DNA of 64,000 nt from Paraburkholderia madseniana (GCF_009690905.1 NZ_VOSW01000038.1:22946-86945); one strand, 5' to 3'; counted from the first letter of the stretch, positions 7,132 to 16,635 are shown. The notes: a model not told the origin generated them from the letters alone. A program made the numbers and translations.

Positions 7132-9300
7132 CTACCACTTCGCGCCAAGTCGGAACTTGTGCAGCAATGGCTCCGTATACCCGCTGGGCTGCGACCGTCC
7201 TTCAAAAACCAGCGCCTTCGCCGCCTTGAACGCGAGCGATGTATCCAGGTGACCGCTCATGGGCTGGTACTGCGGGTCGTCGGCGTTCTGCGCATCCACC
7301 ACCTTCGCCATGCGCTTGAACGTTTCGTTCACCAGCGCTTCCGACACCACCCCGTGACGCAGCCAGTTTGCAATGTGCTGGCTCGAAATGCGCAGCGTCG
7401 CGCGGTCTTCCATCAAACCGATATCGTGAATATCCGGCACCTTCGAACATCCGACGCCCTGATCGATCCAGCGAACCACGTAACCCAGAATCCCTTGCGC
7501 GTTGTTCTCGATTTCCTCGCGGATTTCCTCATCCGACCACTGCGCCTTTTCGACGACAGGAATCGTCAGCAGGCCATCGAGCAGTTCATCGCGTACGCTG
7601 TCGTAGCCGGTCCTTTCCAACTCTTGCTGCACGGCCTGAACGTCAACTTGATGGTAGTGCAGCGCGTGCAGCGTCGCGGCAGTCGGCGACGGCACCCAAG
7701 CCGTGTTCGCGCCCGCCTTCGGATGCGCGATTTTCTGTTCAAGCATTGCGTGCATCAGGTCGGGCATTGCCCACATGCCCTTGCCGATCTGCGCGCGTCC
7801 GCGCAATCCCGAGCTTAAGCCGGCCAGCACGTTATTACGCTCGTAAGCGGCGATCCACGCCGACGACTTCATGTCGCCCTTGCGCATCATCGGACCGGCT
7901 TCCATTGCGCTGTGCATCTCATCGCCGGTGCGATCCAGGAAGCCCGTATTGATGAACGCCACGCGCGCCGATGCCGCCGCAATGCACGCCTGCAAGTTGA
8001 CGCTCGTGCGGCGCTCCTCGTCCATGATGCCCATCTTGATGGTATGGCGCGGCAGCCCCAGCAGATCTTCGACGCGGCCGAACAGCTCATTGGAGAACGC
8101 GACTTCGGCCGGGCCGTGCATCTTCGGCTTGACGATGTAAATCGATCCGGTCCGCGAATTGAGCTTGTTTTGCAGGTCGTGCATCGCGCCCAGCGATGTC
8201 ATCACGGCATCCAGAATGCCTTCGGGAATCTCGCGACCGTCGTGATCGACGATCGCCGGATTCGTCATCAAATGCCCGACATTGCGGATGAACAGCAACG
8301 AGCGGCCATGCAGTTTCACGGTCGAGCCATCGGGCGCGGTGTATTTGCGATCGGCGTTCAGGCGGCGCGTGAAGGTCTTCCCGTTCTTCGTGACCTGCTC
8401 GGTCAGATCGCCTTTCGCAAGGCCGGTCCAGTTGCGGTAAAGCTGGACCTTGTCGGCGGCGTCGACGGCGGCAACCGAGTCTTCGCAATCGATAATCGTC
8501 GAGACAGCCGCTTCCATCAGCACGTCTTTCACGCGCGCCGCGTCGGTCTTGCCGATGGCGTCCGTTGCGTCGATCTGGATCTCGAAGTGCAGGCCGTGAT
8601 GCTTGAGCAGGACGGCGGAAGGGGAGCCTGCGTCGCCCTGATAGCCAATGAACTGTGCGGGAACCTTCAATGCCGACGAGCCGTTCTTGAGCGTGACGGC
8701 GAGCTTGCCGCATTCCACGCGGTACGCGATGGCGTCGACGTGCGAGCCGTTGGCGAGCGGCGCCGCTTCATCGAGGAATGCGCGGGCGCGCGCGATCACG
8801 CGCTCACCGCGGACCGGGTTGAAGTAAGCGGTGCGCTCCGCGCCGTCGGTTTCGGGGATAGCGTCGGTGCCGTAAAGCGCGTCGTACAGGCTGCCCCAGC
8901 GCGCATTCGCGGCGTTGAGCGCGTAGCGCTGGTTCGAGAGCGGCACGACGAGTTGCGGGCCGGCTTGCCCGGCGATTTCGGTGTCGACGTTCTCGGTGGT
9001 CGCCTTAACGGCTGCGCTCGCCGGCACGATATAGCCGATGCCCTCGAGAAATGCGCGGTATGCCTTCAGATCGCGCACCGGCCCCGGATTTGCGCGGTGC
9101 CACTGGTCCAGCTCCGTCTGCAGACGATCGCGTTCTGCGAGCAGCGCGCGGTTCTTCGGGGCGAGGTCGTGGACGAGGGCAGCGAAGCCTTTCCAGAAGG
9201 CTTCGCTGTCGATGCCAGTCCCGCTCAACGCCTCGTCGTCTACAAATTTGCTCAGAACAGCCGCAACACGCAGCCCGTTGCGCTCGATCATTTCACCCAT
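7132..9300 (-). CDS. glcB: Malate synthase G
   Basis: Condenses glyoxylate with acetyl-CoA to malate in the cytosol. The 722-residue length matches the G isoform (E. coli 723). Typical stretches are STIIDCEDSVAAVDAADK, LLFIRNVGHLMTNPAI, GPAEVAFSNELFGRVEDLLG, ERRTSVNLQACI and, near the end, the catalytic-Asp segment MEDRATLRISSQHIANWLRH. I take the ATG at 9300 because a GGAG lies six bases before it; the frame also allows starts at 9303 and 9321. Followed upstream on the same strand by glcG. It would consume glyoxylate made by sugar-acid or glycolate catabolism. Confidence 0.97.
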   Translation of the reverse strand: MGEMIERNGLRVAAVLSKFVDDEALSGTGIDSEAFWKGFAALVHDLAPKNRALLAERDRLQTELDQWHRANPGPVRDLKAYRAFLEGIGYIVPASAAVKATTENVDTEIAGQAGPQLVVPLSNQRYALNAANARWGSLYDALYGTDAIPETDGAERTAYFNPVRGERVIARARAFLDEAAPLANGSHVDAIAYRVECGKLAVTLKNGSSALKVPAQFIGYQGDAGSPSAVLLKHHGLHFEIQIDATDAIGKTDAARVKDVLMEAAVSTIIDCEDSVAAVDAADKVQLYRNWTGLAKGDLTEQVTKNGKTFTRRLNADRKYTAPDGSTVKLHGRSLLFIRNVGHLMTNPAIVDHDGREIPEGILDAVMTSLGAMHDLQNKLNSRTGSIYIVKPKMHGPAEVAFSNELFGRVEDLLGLPRHTIKMGIMDEERRTSVNLQACIAAASARVAFINTGFLDRTGDEMHSAMEAGPMMRKGDMKSSAWIAAYERNNVLAGLSSGLRGRAQIGKGMWAMPDLMHAMLEQKIAHPKAGANTAWVPSPTAATLHALHYHQVDVQAVQQELERTGYDSVRDELLDGLLTIPVVEKAQWSDEEIREEIENNAQGILGYVVRWIDQGVGCSKVPDIHDIGLMEDRATLRISSQHIANWLRHGVVSEALVNETFKRMAKVVDAQNADDPQYQPMSGHLDTSLAFKAAKALVFEGRSQPSGYTEPLLHKFRLGAKW

Positions 9301-9332
9301 CATGTGCTCCAACAGTTTCAAGTATCAATCAA

Positions 9333-9737
9333 TCAGCCGTTGAGGCTGTTTGCTGCGGTTCGGGCCACTTGCGAATCCTGATCCGGCTTGACACCGGACA
9401 CGCCGACTGCGCCCACAACGTGCCCGTCGACCATGACGGGGACACCGCCTTCCAGGGTACCGGCCAGCGGTGCGCTCAGGAATGCGGTTCGACCGCCGTT
9501 GATCATGTCTTCGTACTGCTTCGATTCACGTCGGCCGAGCGCTGACGTACGGGCCTTTTCGGTCGCGATGTAAGCGCCTATCGGCGCACAGCCGTCGAGG
9601 CGGAGCAGGGCCAGCAGATGGCCTCCGTCATCCACGACCGCGATGGTGACTGCCCACTGGTTTTTCTCTGCTTCCGCGCGCGCAGCTTCGAGGATTCGGG
9701 TAGCTTCTACAACGGTCAATACGGGTTTGCTTTGCAT
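9333..9737 (-). CDS. glcG: GlcG/HbpS family protein
   Basis: A 134-residue protein of the GlcG/HbpS (DUF336) family: LTVVEATRILEAARAEAEKN, then VTIAVVDDGGHLLALLRLDG, TEKARTSALGRRE and the glycine-rich C-terminus GGVPVMVDGHVVGAVGVSG. The family is linked to glycolate operons and haem or small-molecule binding, but its biochemical role is not settled. The start at 9737 gives the normal family length; the frame is open 17 codons further upstream without better signals. It precedes glcB by about 30 bases on the same strand, so the two are likely cotranscribed. Confidence 0.85.
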   Translation of the reverse strand: MQSKPVLTVVEATRILEAARAEAEKNQWAVTIAVVDDGGHLLALLRLDGCAPIGAYIATEKARTSALGRRESKQYEDMINGGRTAFLSAPLAGTLEGGVPVMVDGHVVGAVGVSGVKPDQDSQVARTAANSLNG

Positions 9738-9823
9738 GTCAGGGTTATCAAGTCTGTGTTTCGAAGTGAAGTGTCGCCACCGGCGCATGCCGGTGGCCGG
9801 GATACGTTTCGCGGCGGACCGGG

Positions 9824-10762
9824 TTATCCACCCAGCGCGCCCTGCGTGTTGACGTGCACTGCATAAATGGACTGCGACGACGCCATGAACAGCCGGTTAC
9901 GTGCGCGTCCGCCAAAACACAAATTCGCGCAGCGCTCGGGCAGGGCGATCCGGCCAATCATCTTTCCTTGTGGCGAAATGACCATGACGCCATCGAGTTC
10001 GTCATTGCCCATGCCCCAGCCGCACCACAAATTACCGTCGATGTCCGCGCGCATTCCGTCGATTGTGCCGACTCCCGCGTCGTAGAACATCCGGCCTTTA
10101 CCGATGCCGCGACCGTCCGCGTCCATTTCATAAACGTGAATCATCCGGTTGGGAACACCGCGCGATTCGATGATGTAGAGCAGCTTCTCGTCGGGTGAAA
10201 AGCACAGGCCGTTCGGCCCTTTCAAGTCGCGCGTGACTACGGACGCAATGCCTGTCACGCCATCGATCCGATATACGGAGTGCGGGAGTTCCTGCTCCGC
10301 CTTGATTCCTTCGTAGTGCCCAGAAATGCCCATCGGCGGATCAGTGAACCAGATCGAGCCGTCCGATTTCACCACCAGATCGTTGGGGGAGTTGAGCGGC
10401 TTGCCTTCAAAGGAATCGAGAAGGACGGTGATGCTGCCGTCGTACTCGGTGCGTGTGACGCGGCGGCCGTGCTCGCACGTAACGAGTCGCCCCTGCCTGT
10501 CGCGGGTGTTGCCGTTCGCGTAGTTGGAAGGTTTCCGGAACACGCTGACCACGCCCGTTTCCTCCTCCCATTTCAGCATCTGGTTGTTCGGAATGTCGCT
10601 CCAGAGCAGGTAGCGTCCATCGCCGAACCATACCGGACCTTCGGTCCACCGGTAGCCGGTAGCCAGCCGTTCGACAGCCGAAAAGGCCACGCGGTATTTA
10701 TCGAAGGAAGGGTCTAGCGAAATCACCCGGGGGTCGGGGTATCGCTCAGCTTGTTGCCACAT
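9824..10762 (-). CDS. SMP-30/gluconolactonase family lactonase
   Basis: A 312-residue six-bladed beta-propeller lactonase that opens sugar-acid lactones using one divalent metal. Recognisable parts are the metal-binding Glu in GYRWTEGPVWFGDG, LNSPNDLVVKSDGSIWFTDP with the conserved Asn and Asp, GPNGLCFSPDEKLLYI and DGMRADIDGNLWCGWG. No signal peptide, so cytoplasmic. AGGAG precedes the ATG. It is divergent from the UxaA/GarD-family dehydratase with two LacI-type operators between. In a uronate oxidation route it would hydrolyse the aldarolactone made by uronate dehydrogenase (21360), but gluconolactone is an alternative. Confidence 0.88.
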   Translation of the reverse strand: MWQQAERYPDPRVISLDPSFDKYRVAFSAVERLATGYRWTEGPVWFGDGRYLLWSDIPNNQMLKWEEETGVVSVFRKPSNYANGNTRDRQGRLVTCEHGRRVTRTEYDGSITVLLDSFEGKPLNSPNDLVVKSDGSIWFTDPPMGISGHYEGIKAEQELPHSVYRIDGVTGIASVVTRDLKGPNGLCFSPDEKLLYIIESRGVPNRMIHVYEMDADGRGIGKGRMFYDAGVGTIDGMRADIDGNLWCGWGMGNDELDGVMVISPQGKMIGRIALPERCANLCFGGRARNRLFMASSQSIYAVHVNTQGALGG

Positions 10763-10832
10763 CTCAGTCTCCTGTTCGGGTGCCCGGCATTTCCGCCTAT
10801 GCGGAGGCGCGACCGGTAGTATAAAGGAAATC

Positions 10833-10848
10833 GAGTAAGCGCTTTCTC
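10833..10848. promoter_or_regulatory. LacI-type operator 1
   Basis: GAGTAAGCGCTTTCTC is a dyad with centre AAGCGCTT, the usual core for LacI/GalR repressors; 7 of 8 half-site positions pair. It lies about 70 bases upstream of the lactonase start. It is related to the site at 10930 by 14 of 16 bases in inverted orientation. Confidence 0.65.
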
Positions 10849-10929
10849 TTGAATTTGGAAATGAAGTGCCATAAGATGCTTGAAATTGTTGAGTTTCAAG
10901 CAGCGGCGCATCGGCCGTAGTGGTTATGT

Positions 10930-10945
10930 AAGAAAGCGATTACTC
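10930..10945. promoter_or_regulatory. LacI-type operator 2
   Basis: AAGAAAGCGATTACTC matches the reverse complement of operator 1 at 14 of 16 positions. It lies about 54 bases before the dehydratase start at 10999. The two centres are 97 bases apart, close to nine helical turns, compatible with looping by a tetrameric LacI protein controlling both divergent genes. Confidence 0.65.
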
Positions 10946-10998
10946 TCGCCCTCTTTTTTTAACCGCCCGGCGCAAAATTTTTAGAAGGGCAATGCCTG

Positions 10999-12546
10999 AT
11001 GACTGAGGTGACGAGCAAGAGCGCAACCGGGCCAGTGATCCGGTTGCATCCCGCTGACAATGTGGTGATTGCGCGCATCGACGTCGCGATCGGTACGCCG
11101 GTTCCAGCCGAAGATTTTGTTTGCCGCAGCCAGGTGGCCGCAGGCTATAAGATCGCGGCGACGCCCATCAAAAAAGGCGAGCCGGTTCGCAAATACAACG
11201 TGGTGATCGGTTTCGCCGCGACGGATATTGCGCCAGGCACGATGGTCCATAGCCATAACGTCGAGTTCCGCGAGTTCGACCGCGACTACGCATTTGGCGC
11301 GGATTATCGGCCCGTCGAGATGGTGCCCGAAGCCGAGCGCGCCACGTTCCAGGGCATCGCGCGCGATAACGGCGAGGTTGCCACGCGCAACTACATCGGC
11401 GTGTTGTCGACAGTCAATTGTTCGGCCACGGTCGCACACAGGATCGCCGAATGGTTCACGCCCGAACGGCTGGCCGACTACCCCAATGTAGATGGCGTGG
11501 TTGCGTTCACGCATTCGATCGGTTGCGGTATGGAGATGAGCGGCGAGCCGATGGCGCTGCTGCGCCGAACGATGGCGGGTTACGCGCGCCATCCCAATCT
11601 CGCCGCAGCGCTGATTGTCGGGCTGGGATGCGAGCGCAATCAACTGGCCGGACTGATGGATCAGGAAGGTCTGGAGGCTGGTTCGCGACTGCACACGTTC
11701 ATCATGCAGGAGAGCGGCGGCACCCGCCGGACCATCGAGGCCGGCGTGGCTGCGGTAAAGGCGCTGTTACCCGATGCCAATCGCGCGAAGCGCACGACGG
11801 TTTCCGCAAGCCACCTGAAGATCGGTCTGCAATGCGGTGGCTCGGACGGCTTTTCGTCGATCACCGCCAATCCTTCGCTTGGCGCGGCGATGGACTTGCT
11901 GGTCCGTCATGGCGGCACGGCCATCCTCTCCGAAACACCCGAGATCTACGGCGTGGAACATACGCTCACGCGGCGTGCGGTCAGCCGCGAAGTCGGCGAG
12001 AAGCTCGTTGAGCGGATCCGCTGGTGGAAAGACGAGTATTCGGTCGGTCGAGACGTTCAGATCAATGGCCAGGTCAGCCCTGGCAATCAGGTGGGCGGAC
12101 TGGCGAACATCTTCGAAAAGTCGATTGGATCATCGATGAAAGGCGGCACCGGCCCGCTGATGGAAGTGTATCGATACGCCGAGCGGGTGAAGCAACCTGG
12201 ACTCGTTTTCATGGACACGCCCGGCTTCGACCCCGTCTCCGCGACGGGTCAGATTGCAGGCGGCGCAAATCTTATTGCCTTCACCACAGGGCGCGGTTCG
12301 ATGTTCGGCGCCAAGCCCGTGCCATCGCTGAAGCTCGCCACCAACACGCCGATGTACACCCGTCTGACTGAAGACATGGATCTGAACTGCGGCGGAATCC
12401 TGGATGGCATTGCGTCGGTCCAGAGTACGGGCCAGAGAATCTTCGACGCGATTCTTGCGGCCGCGTCGGGCGAGCGCACAAAAAGCGAAATGCTCGGGCT
12501 GGGTGATCACGAATTCGTGCCATGGCAGATCGGCATCATGAGTTGA
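10999..12546 (+). CDS. UxaA/GarD-family altronate or galactarate dehydratase
   Basis: A 515-residue iron-dependent sugar-acid dehydratase. An N-terminal SAF domain (residues about 12-90, VIRLHPADNVVIARIDVAIG) is followed by the GarD/UxaA catalytic region: RDNGEVATRNYIGVLSTVNC, VDGVVAFTHSIGCGM, AALIVGLGCERNQ, LQCGGSDGFSSITANPSLG, GANLIAFTTGRGSMFG, and a C-terminal GDHEFVPWQIGIM. Full length and in one chain, unlike archaeal split forms. Whether it dehydrates altronate or galactarate/glucarate is not decided by sequence; the neighbouring lactonase and distant uronate dehydrogenase favour an aldarate. Followed at 100 bases by an ACS-family permease on the same strand. Confidence 0.88.
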   Translation: MTEVTSKSATGPVIRLHPADNVVIARIDVAIGTPVPAEDFVCRSQVAAGYKIAATPIKKGEPVRKYNVVIGFAATDIAPGTMVHSHNVEFREFDRDYAFGADYRPVEMVPEAERATFQGIARDNGEVATRNYIGVLSTVNCSATVAHRIAEWFTPERLADYPNVDGVVAFTHSIGCGMEMSGEPMALLRRTMAGYARHPNLAAALIVGLGCERNQLAGLMDQEGLEAGSRLHTFIMQESGGTRRTIEAGVAAVKALLPDANRAKRTTVSASHLKIGLQCGGSDGFSSITANPSLGAAMDLLVRHGGTAILSETPEIYGVEHTLTRRAVSREVGEKLVERIRWWKDEYSVGRDVQINGQVSPGNQVGGLANIFEKSIGSSMKGGTGPLMEVYRYAERVKQPGLVFMDTPGFDPVSATGQIAGGANLIAFTTGRGSMFGAKPVPSLKLATNTPMYTRLTEDMDLNCGGILDGIASVQSTGQRIFDAILAAASGERTKSEMLGLGDHEFVPWQIGIMS

Positions 12547-12648
12547 GTCCGCAGTGGCGCAGCGCATCGCGAGGGCGAACGGCCATTTACACCCATAAGT
12601 AAAACCGCCGCCCTGTAGCTAGTCGAACAAAATTAGCGGAGACAGCCC

Positions 12649-13956
12649 TTGAGTACCCAAACCCCGGCAATACACATACCTGACAGCGCGGCAAGCAACT
12701 CGATCTACACGCGAGTGACCTGGCGCTTCATGCCCTTGCTGTTCGTCTGCTACGTGGTGGCCTATCTGGATCGGGTCAACGTGGGCTTCGCCAAGCTCCA
12801 GATGCTCAGCGATCTGAACTTCAGCGAGGCGATGTACGGCTTCGGCGCCGGTATCTTTTTCATCGGGTATTTCTTCTTCGAGGTCCCGAGCAACTTGCTG
12901 CTGCACCGGCTCGGCGCGCGCCGCTGGATCGCCCGGATCATGCTTACGTGGGCCGTGCTCTCGGCCGCGACCGCGTGGGTCACCACGCCCACGATGTTCT
13001 ACGTATTGCGTTTCTTTCTGGGTGTGGCCGAAGCGGGCTTTTTCCCGGGACTGGTGCTGTATCTCACCTACTGGTTTCCATCGCACCGGCGCGGCAAGAT
13101 GATCGCTTTTCTGATGGCGGGCAATCCGGTGGCGGGCATTGTCGGCGGCCCGATATCGGGCTTCATCATGCAGCGCCTGGCGGGGAACGCGGGGCTTGCC
13201 GGCTGGCAGTGGCTGTTCATTCTGGAAGCCGTCCCCGCGCTGATCCTGGCAGCCGTCATTTTCTGGTTCCTCGACGACCGGGTGAAGGACGCAAAGTGGC
13301 TGCCGGTTGAGGATCGCGACTTCATTGCATCGGAAATCGATGCGGAAGCACGCACCAAAAGCCACGGTTCCGTGCGCGAGGTCTTCACGTCGCTCAAAGT
13401 CTGGACCTTGTGCGCGATTCTGTTCGGTATCGTGATGGGCTCTTATGCCGTTGGCTTCTGGCAGCCGACCATCATAAAGAGTTCGGGCATCACGGACGCC
13501 TTCACCATCGGCCTGCTCACTGTCGTGCCTTATCTTGCCGCCCTGATTCTGATGATTGTGGTCGGCCGCCACGCGGACCGCACGCGTGAACGCCGCTGGC
13601 ACGTCGTGTTGCCGCAATGCATGGCGGCTGTAGGTTTCGTGATGTGCGCCTACGCGGGCAGCAATACGTATATTGCGTTGCTTGGCCTGACGCTTGCTGC
13701 TTCGGGCGTGATTACGGCTTTACCCATGTTCTGGGCACTGCCCACGTCCTTTCTCGGCGGCACCGGTGCGGCCGCCGGCATCGCATTGATCAATTCGACG
13801 GGCAATCTCGCAGGCTTCGTAAGCCCCACGCTTGTGGGGTGGCTAAAGACGGTCACGCACTCACTCGATTCGAGCCTGTTCCTGATTGCGGGGTCGCTGA
13901 TTGTCTCCGCATGCCTCATCTTGACGCAGCTTCCCGCCAGACTTGTCAACAGGTAG
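12649..13956 (+). CDS. MFS transporter, anion:cation symporter (ACS) family
   Basis: A 435-residue 12-helix inner-membrane permease of the ACS family (phthalate, tartrate and sugar-acid transporters). It begins with a soluble stretch and RFMPLLFVCYVVAYLDRVNV, the family's first helix, then GYFFFEVPSNLLLHRLGARR, RFFLGVAEAGFFPGLVLYLT and a central loop of about 30 charged residues. The start is TTG at 12649 with GCGGAG upstream. It probably imports a sugar acid for the enzymes around it. A 7-bp hairpin and about 70 bases separate it from a second permease gene of the same family. Confidence 0.88.
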   Translation: MSTQTPAIHIPDSAASNSIYTRVTWRFMPLLFVCYVVAYLDRVNVGFAKLQMLSDLNFSEAMYGFGAGIFFIGYFFFEVPSNLLLHRLGARRWIARIMLTWAVLSAATAWVTTPTMFYVLRFFLGVAEAGFFPGLVLYLTYWFPSHRRGKMIAFLMAGNPVAGIVGGPISGFIMQRLAGNAGLAGWQWLFILEAVPALILAAVIFWFLDDRVKDAKWLPVEDRDFIASEIDAEARTKSHGSVREVFTSLKVWTLCAILFGIVMGSYAVGFWQPTIIKSSGITDAFTIGLLTVVPYLAALILMIVVGRHADRTRERRWHVVLPQCMAAVGFVMCAYAGSNTYIALLGLTLAASGVITALPMFWALPTSFLGGTGAAAGIALINSTGNLAGFVSPTLVGWLKTVTHSLDSSLFLIAGSLIVSACLILTQLPARLVNR

Positions 13957-13964
13957 CACCTTGA

Positions 13965-13985
13965 TGGCACTCGAAAGAAGTGCCA
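13965..13985 (+). other. Intercistronic hairpin between two MFS genes
   Basis: TGGCACT-N7-AGTGCCA is a perfect 7-bp stem nine bases after the first permease stop. No T-run follows. It may stabilise or partially terminate the upstream message; an operator is an alternative. Confidence 0.35.
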
Positions 13986-14029
13986 GATAGCAACGTTCGG
14001 TATCGTTAATTACACGGAATAGAGACAAC

Positions 14030-15331
14030 ATGAAGACTGGGAAGTATCGCTACGTCGTCGCCTTGCTGCTGTTTATTGCGGGCGCGATCAATTACATGGA
14101 CCGCGCGGCGCTCGGCGTGGTCGCGCCTGTTCTCAACAAGGAGCTGAACCTTTCACCGTCGCAACTCGGCGTCGTGTTCAGCAGTTTTTTCTTCGGCTAT
14201 TCCATCTTCGCATTCGTCGGCGGACAACTCGCCGACAAGTATGGACCGCGTCGGGTCTTCTCCTGGGCGATGGGGGCGTGGTCCATTCTCTGCGGGTTGA
14301 CTGCGGCCGCGACTGGATTCGGCACGCTGCTGATCTCACGGGCGCTGTTCGGCTTCGGCGAAGGTCCGATGAATTCGACGACCAACCGGACCATCACCAA
14401 TTGGTTTCCCCGGCATGAAACCGCGACCATGGTCGGCTTTACGTTTTCGGGCCAGACGGTAGGCAGCGCGATTGCTGGACCGGTGGTCGGGCTGATCGCC
14501 ATTGCCTACGGCTGGCGCACGTCGTTTGTGATCATCGCGGCGTTCGGGCTGGTGTGGATCGTCGCCTGGCGTATCTTCGCGACCGACAAGCCGGCGCAAA
14601 GCACGCGGGTCGGTGAGGCCGAACGCGAGATGGTCGAAGCGAGCCGCAGCGCGGCACACCCGGCAGAAGGCGGCGACGAAAGCACACCGCTGCGCAGCTA
14701 CCTGTTTCGTCCGAGCACGCTCGCGCTTGGCGTCGGCCTGTTCGCGGTGAACTACACGCTGTTCGTGTTCATCTCGTGGATGCCGAGCTATTTCACCAAC
14801 GCGCTGCATCTCGACATGAAGCACATGAGCTTTCTGAGCGCGGTGCCATGGGCATGCGGCGGAATCGGATACTTCGGCGGCGGGCTGGTCGCCGACGCAT
14901 TTTTCAAGCGCATGAGCAACAAGCTGATGGCGCGCAAGGTCTCGGCGATCGTGCCGCTCGCGCTGTCGGGTCTCGCCCTGGTGGGCGTCAGCATGGTCGA
15001 TTCCGTGATGCCCGCAGTCCTGCTTGTCGCGTTCGCCGTGCTGTTCCTGACGGCTTCGTCGCAAGCGTGCTGGGCCACCATGCACGAACTAGTGCCAGGC
15101 AGGCATCTCGGGGGCGTAAGCGGCTTTGTTCACCTGATGAGCAACATTTCGGGCATCGTCGGTCCGACCATGATGGGTTTTGCGGTCCAGTACTTTGGCG
15201 GTTACAGCAGCGGCTTCATGCTCGGCGCGGCGGTCGATCTGGTCGGCGTGCTGGCGATGCTGCTGGTCATCGGCCGGCGCGCGGCAGGCGAGACAGCCGA
15301 AACAGCCGAGACGCATACGACCGCCACATAA
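14030..15331 (+). CDS. MFS transporter, GudP/GarP-like sugar-acid permease
   Basis: A 433-residue 12-helix ACS-family permease closer to glucarate/galactarate/galactonate transporters: MKTGKYRYVVALLLFIAGAI, then NYMDRAALGVVAPVLNKELN in helix 1, GYSIFAFVGGQLADKYGPRR, RALFGFGEGPMNSTTNRTI and NWFPRHETATMVGFTFSGQT. A hydrophilic central loop carries AEREMVEAS. The C-terminal tail is rich in Thr and Glu. It differs clearly in sequence from the permease at 12649, so this is not a recent duplication. Followed by the enolase-superfamily gene at about 110 bases; likely its substrate importer. Confidence 0.88.
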   Translation: MKTGKYRYVVALLLFIAGAINYMDRAALGVVAPVLNKELNLSPSQLGVVFSSFFFGYSIFAFVGGQLADKYGPRRVFSWAMGAWSILCGLTAAATGFGTLLISRALFGFGEGPMNSTTNRTITNWFPRHETATMVGFTFSGQTVGSAIAGPVVGLIAIAYGWRTSFVIIAAFGLVWIVAWRIFATDKPAQSTRVGEAEREMVEASRSAAHPAEGGDESTPLRSYLFRPSTLALGVGLFAVNYTLFVFISWMPSYFTNALHLDMKHMSFLSAVPWACGGIGYFGGGLVADAFFKRMSNKLMARKVSAIVPLALSGLALVGVSMVDSVMPAVLLVAFAVLFLTASSQACWATMHELVPGRHLGGVSGFVHLMSNISGIVGPTMMGFAVQYFGGYSSGFMLGAAVDLVGVLAMLLVIGRRAAGETAETAETHTTAT

Positions 15332-15439
15332 GCTCCGTCCTGCCACGCAAGCCGTCAGGTCGGCGCAGGCGGGACGGTGCGCGCGGCCGCACGATCGGTC
15401 CCGTGAGCATCGTTATCTTTTTCGAGTCGATCTACTGTT

Positions 15440-16606
15440 ATGAAACACGTCATCGTTGAACCTGAGCAAACCGATTATCAGACACGTTCGCGGATCGTTT
15501 CGGTGGAGGCGCGCACCATCCGCGTGCCGCTTGACCGCCACACTGCATTCTCGACCCGGCTCGTCACTGCCCGCGACTACACGGTCGTGCGCGTCACAAC
15601 AGCCGATGACCATTACGGCATCGGCTTTTGCTACAGCGGCAACCGCGCCGGCATGCTGGTCACGTATGCCGTGCGCGAATTGTTTGCGCCGCTGTTGCGC
15701 GGGCGCTCCGCGCTCGATGTCGAAGGCTCCTGGTGCGCCATGTACGACGAGTCACTGCTGCAAGGGCGTGCCGGCTCGGTCATGCGGGCGCTGTCCATCA
15801 TCGACATCGCCTTGTGGGACCGGAATGCGCGCGCTGCGGGCCTGCCGTTGAGCCGCTATCTCGGCGGCACATGCAGCGCCACCGTGCCGGCCTATGCCAG
15901 CGGCGGTTACTACCTCGAAGGCAAGACGCCCGAGCGTCTCGGCGAGGAGATGGCGGGATACGTGGCACAGGGGTTTCGCGCCGTGAAGATGAAAGTGGGG
16001 CGGCTCGATCCGCGCAGCGAGGAAGCGCGGATCAGGGCAGCACGAGAAGCGATCGGCGACGACGTGCTGCTGATGCTCGATGCCAACAACGCCTGGGCCG
16101 ACGTTCCGACCGCGCTCGAATACATGCGCCGGTACGAACCGTTCAACCCGTACTGGATAGAAGAGCCGTTCAGTCCGGACGACATCGAGAGCCATGCGCA
16201 ACTGAGCCGGCGCACGCCGGTGACCGTTGCGACCGGTGAGATAGAAGCAGGGCGCTGGCGGCATCAGGAGCTGCTCGACAAACGCGCGGCCATGATCCTT
16301 CAGTCGGACGCGGCGGTATGCGGCGGGATCAGCGAATGGCGGCGGATTGCGGCGTCGGCCGCGGCCGTGGGCGTGACGATGTGCCCGCACTGGTTCCACG
16401 ATCTGCACGTGCATCTGGTGGCGTCGACGAGCAATGCGCGTTATGTCGAATTTTTTCCTGACGATCAGGTGCTGAATTTCCGTCGGCTGGTGGATACGCA
16501 ACTGTCGTTCGCAGACGGCAAGCTGACCGTGCCGACTCGTCCAGGCCTCGGATTCGACTTCGATGAAGCCGCGCTGAACGAATACGCGCTGGACGATTGG
16601 GCGTGA
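15440..16606 (+). CDS. Enolase-superfamily (mandelate racemase type) sugar-acid dehydratase
   Basis: A 388-residue member of the mandelate racemase/muconate lactonizing group. It has the N-terminal capping domain and the TIM barrel with visible catalytic residues: Lys-Met-Lys at 183-185 (AVKMKVG), metal ligands Asp214 (LMLDANNAW), Glu241 (WIEEPF) and Glu267 (ATGEIEAG), Asp290 (LQSDAAVCGG) and the His of the MR-type His-Asp dyad in CPHWFHDLH (about 317-320). Such proteins abstract a proton next to a carboxylate; aldarate or aldonate dehydration or lactone cycloisomerisation are likely here. The exact substrate cannot be assigned. It closes the rightward operon and ends at a strong terminator. 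Confidence 0.88.
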   Translation: MKHVIVEPEQTDYQTRSRIVSVEARTIRVPLDRHTAFSTRLVTARDYTVVRVTTADDHYGIGFCYSGNRAGMLVTYAVRELFAPLLRGRSALDVEGSWCAMYDESLLQGRAGSVMRALSIIDIALWDRNARAAGLPLSRYLGGTCSATVPAYASGGYYLEGKTPERLGEEMAGYVAQGFRAVKMKVGRLDPRSEEARIRAAREAIGDDVLLMLDANNAWADVPTALEYMRRYEPFNPYWIEEPFSPDDIESHAQLSRRTPVTVATGEIEAGRWRHQELLDKRAAMILQSDAAVCGGISEWRRIAASAAAVGVTMCPHWFHDLHVHLVASTSNARYVEFFPDDQVLNFRRLVDTQLSFADGKLTVPTRPGLGFDFDEAALNEYALDDWA

Positions 16607-16635
16607 AGCCGAAGCAATGAATAGCTAGAAAAAGA

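Noticed and set aside
5991..7205. 404-codon minus-strand frame opposite the LacI gene
   Set aside because: Arg/His-rich, no family match by eye, and fully overlapped by a clear LacI regulator.
7912..9381. 489-codon plus-strand frame antisense to malate synthase
   Set aside because: No domain or ribosome site and Arg/Val/Gly-rich shadow composition; glcB on the other strand is unambiguous.
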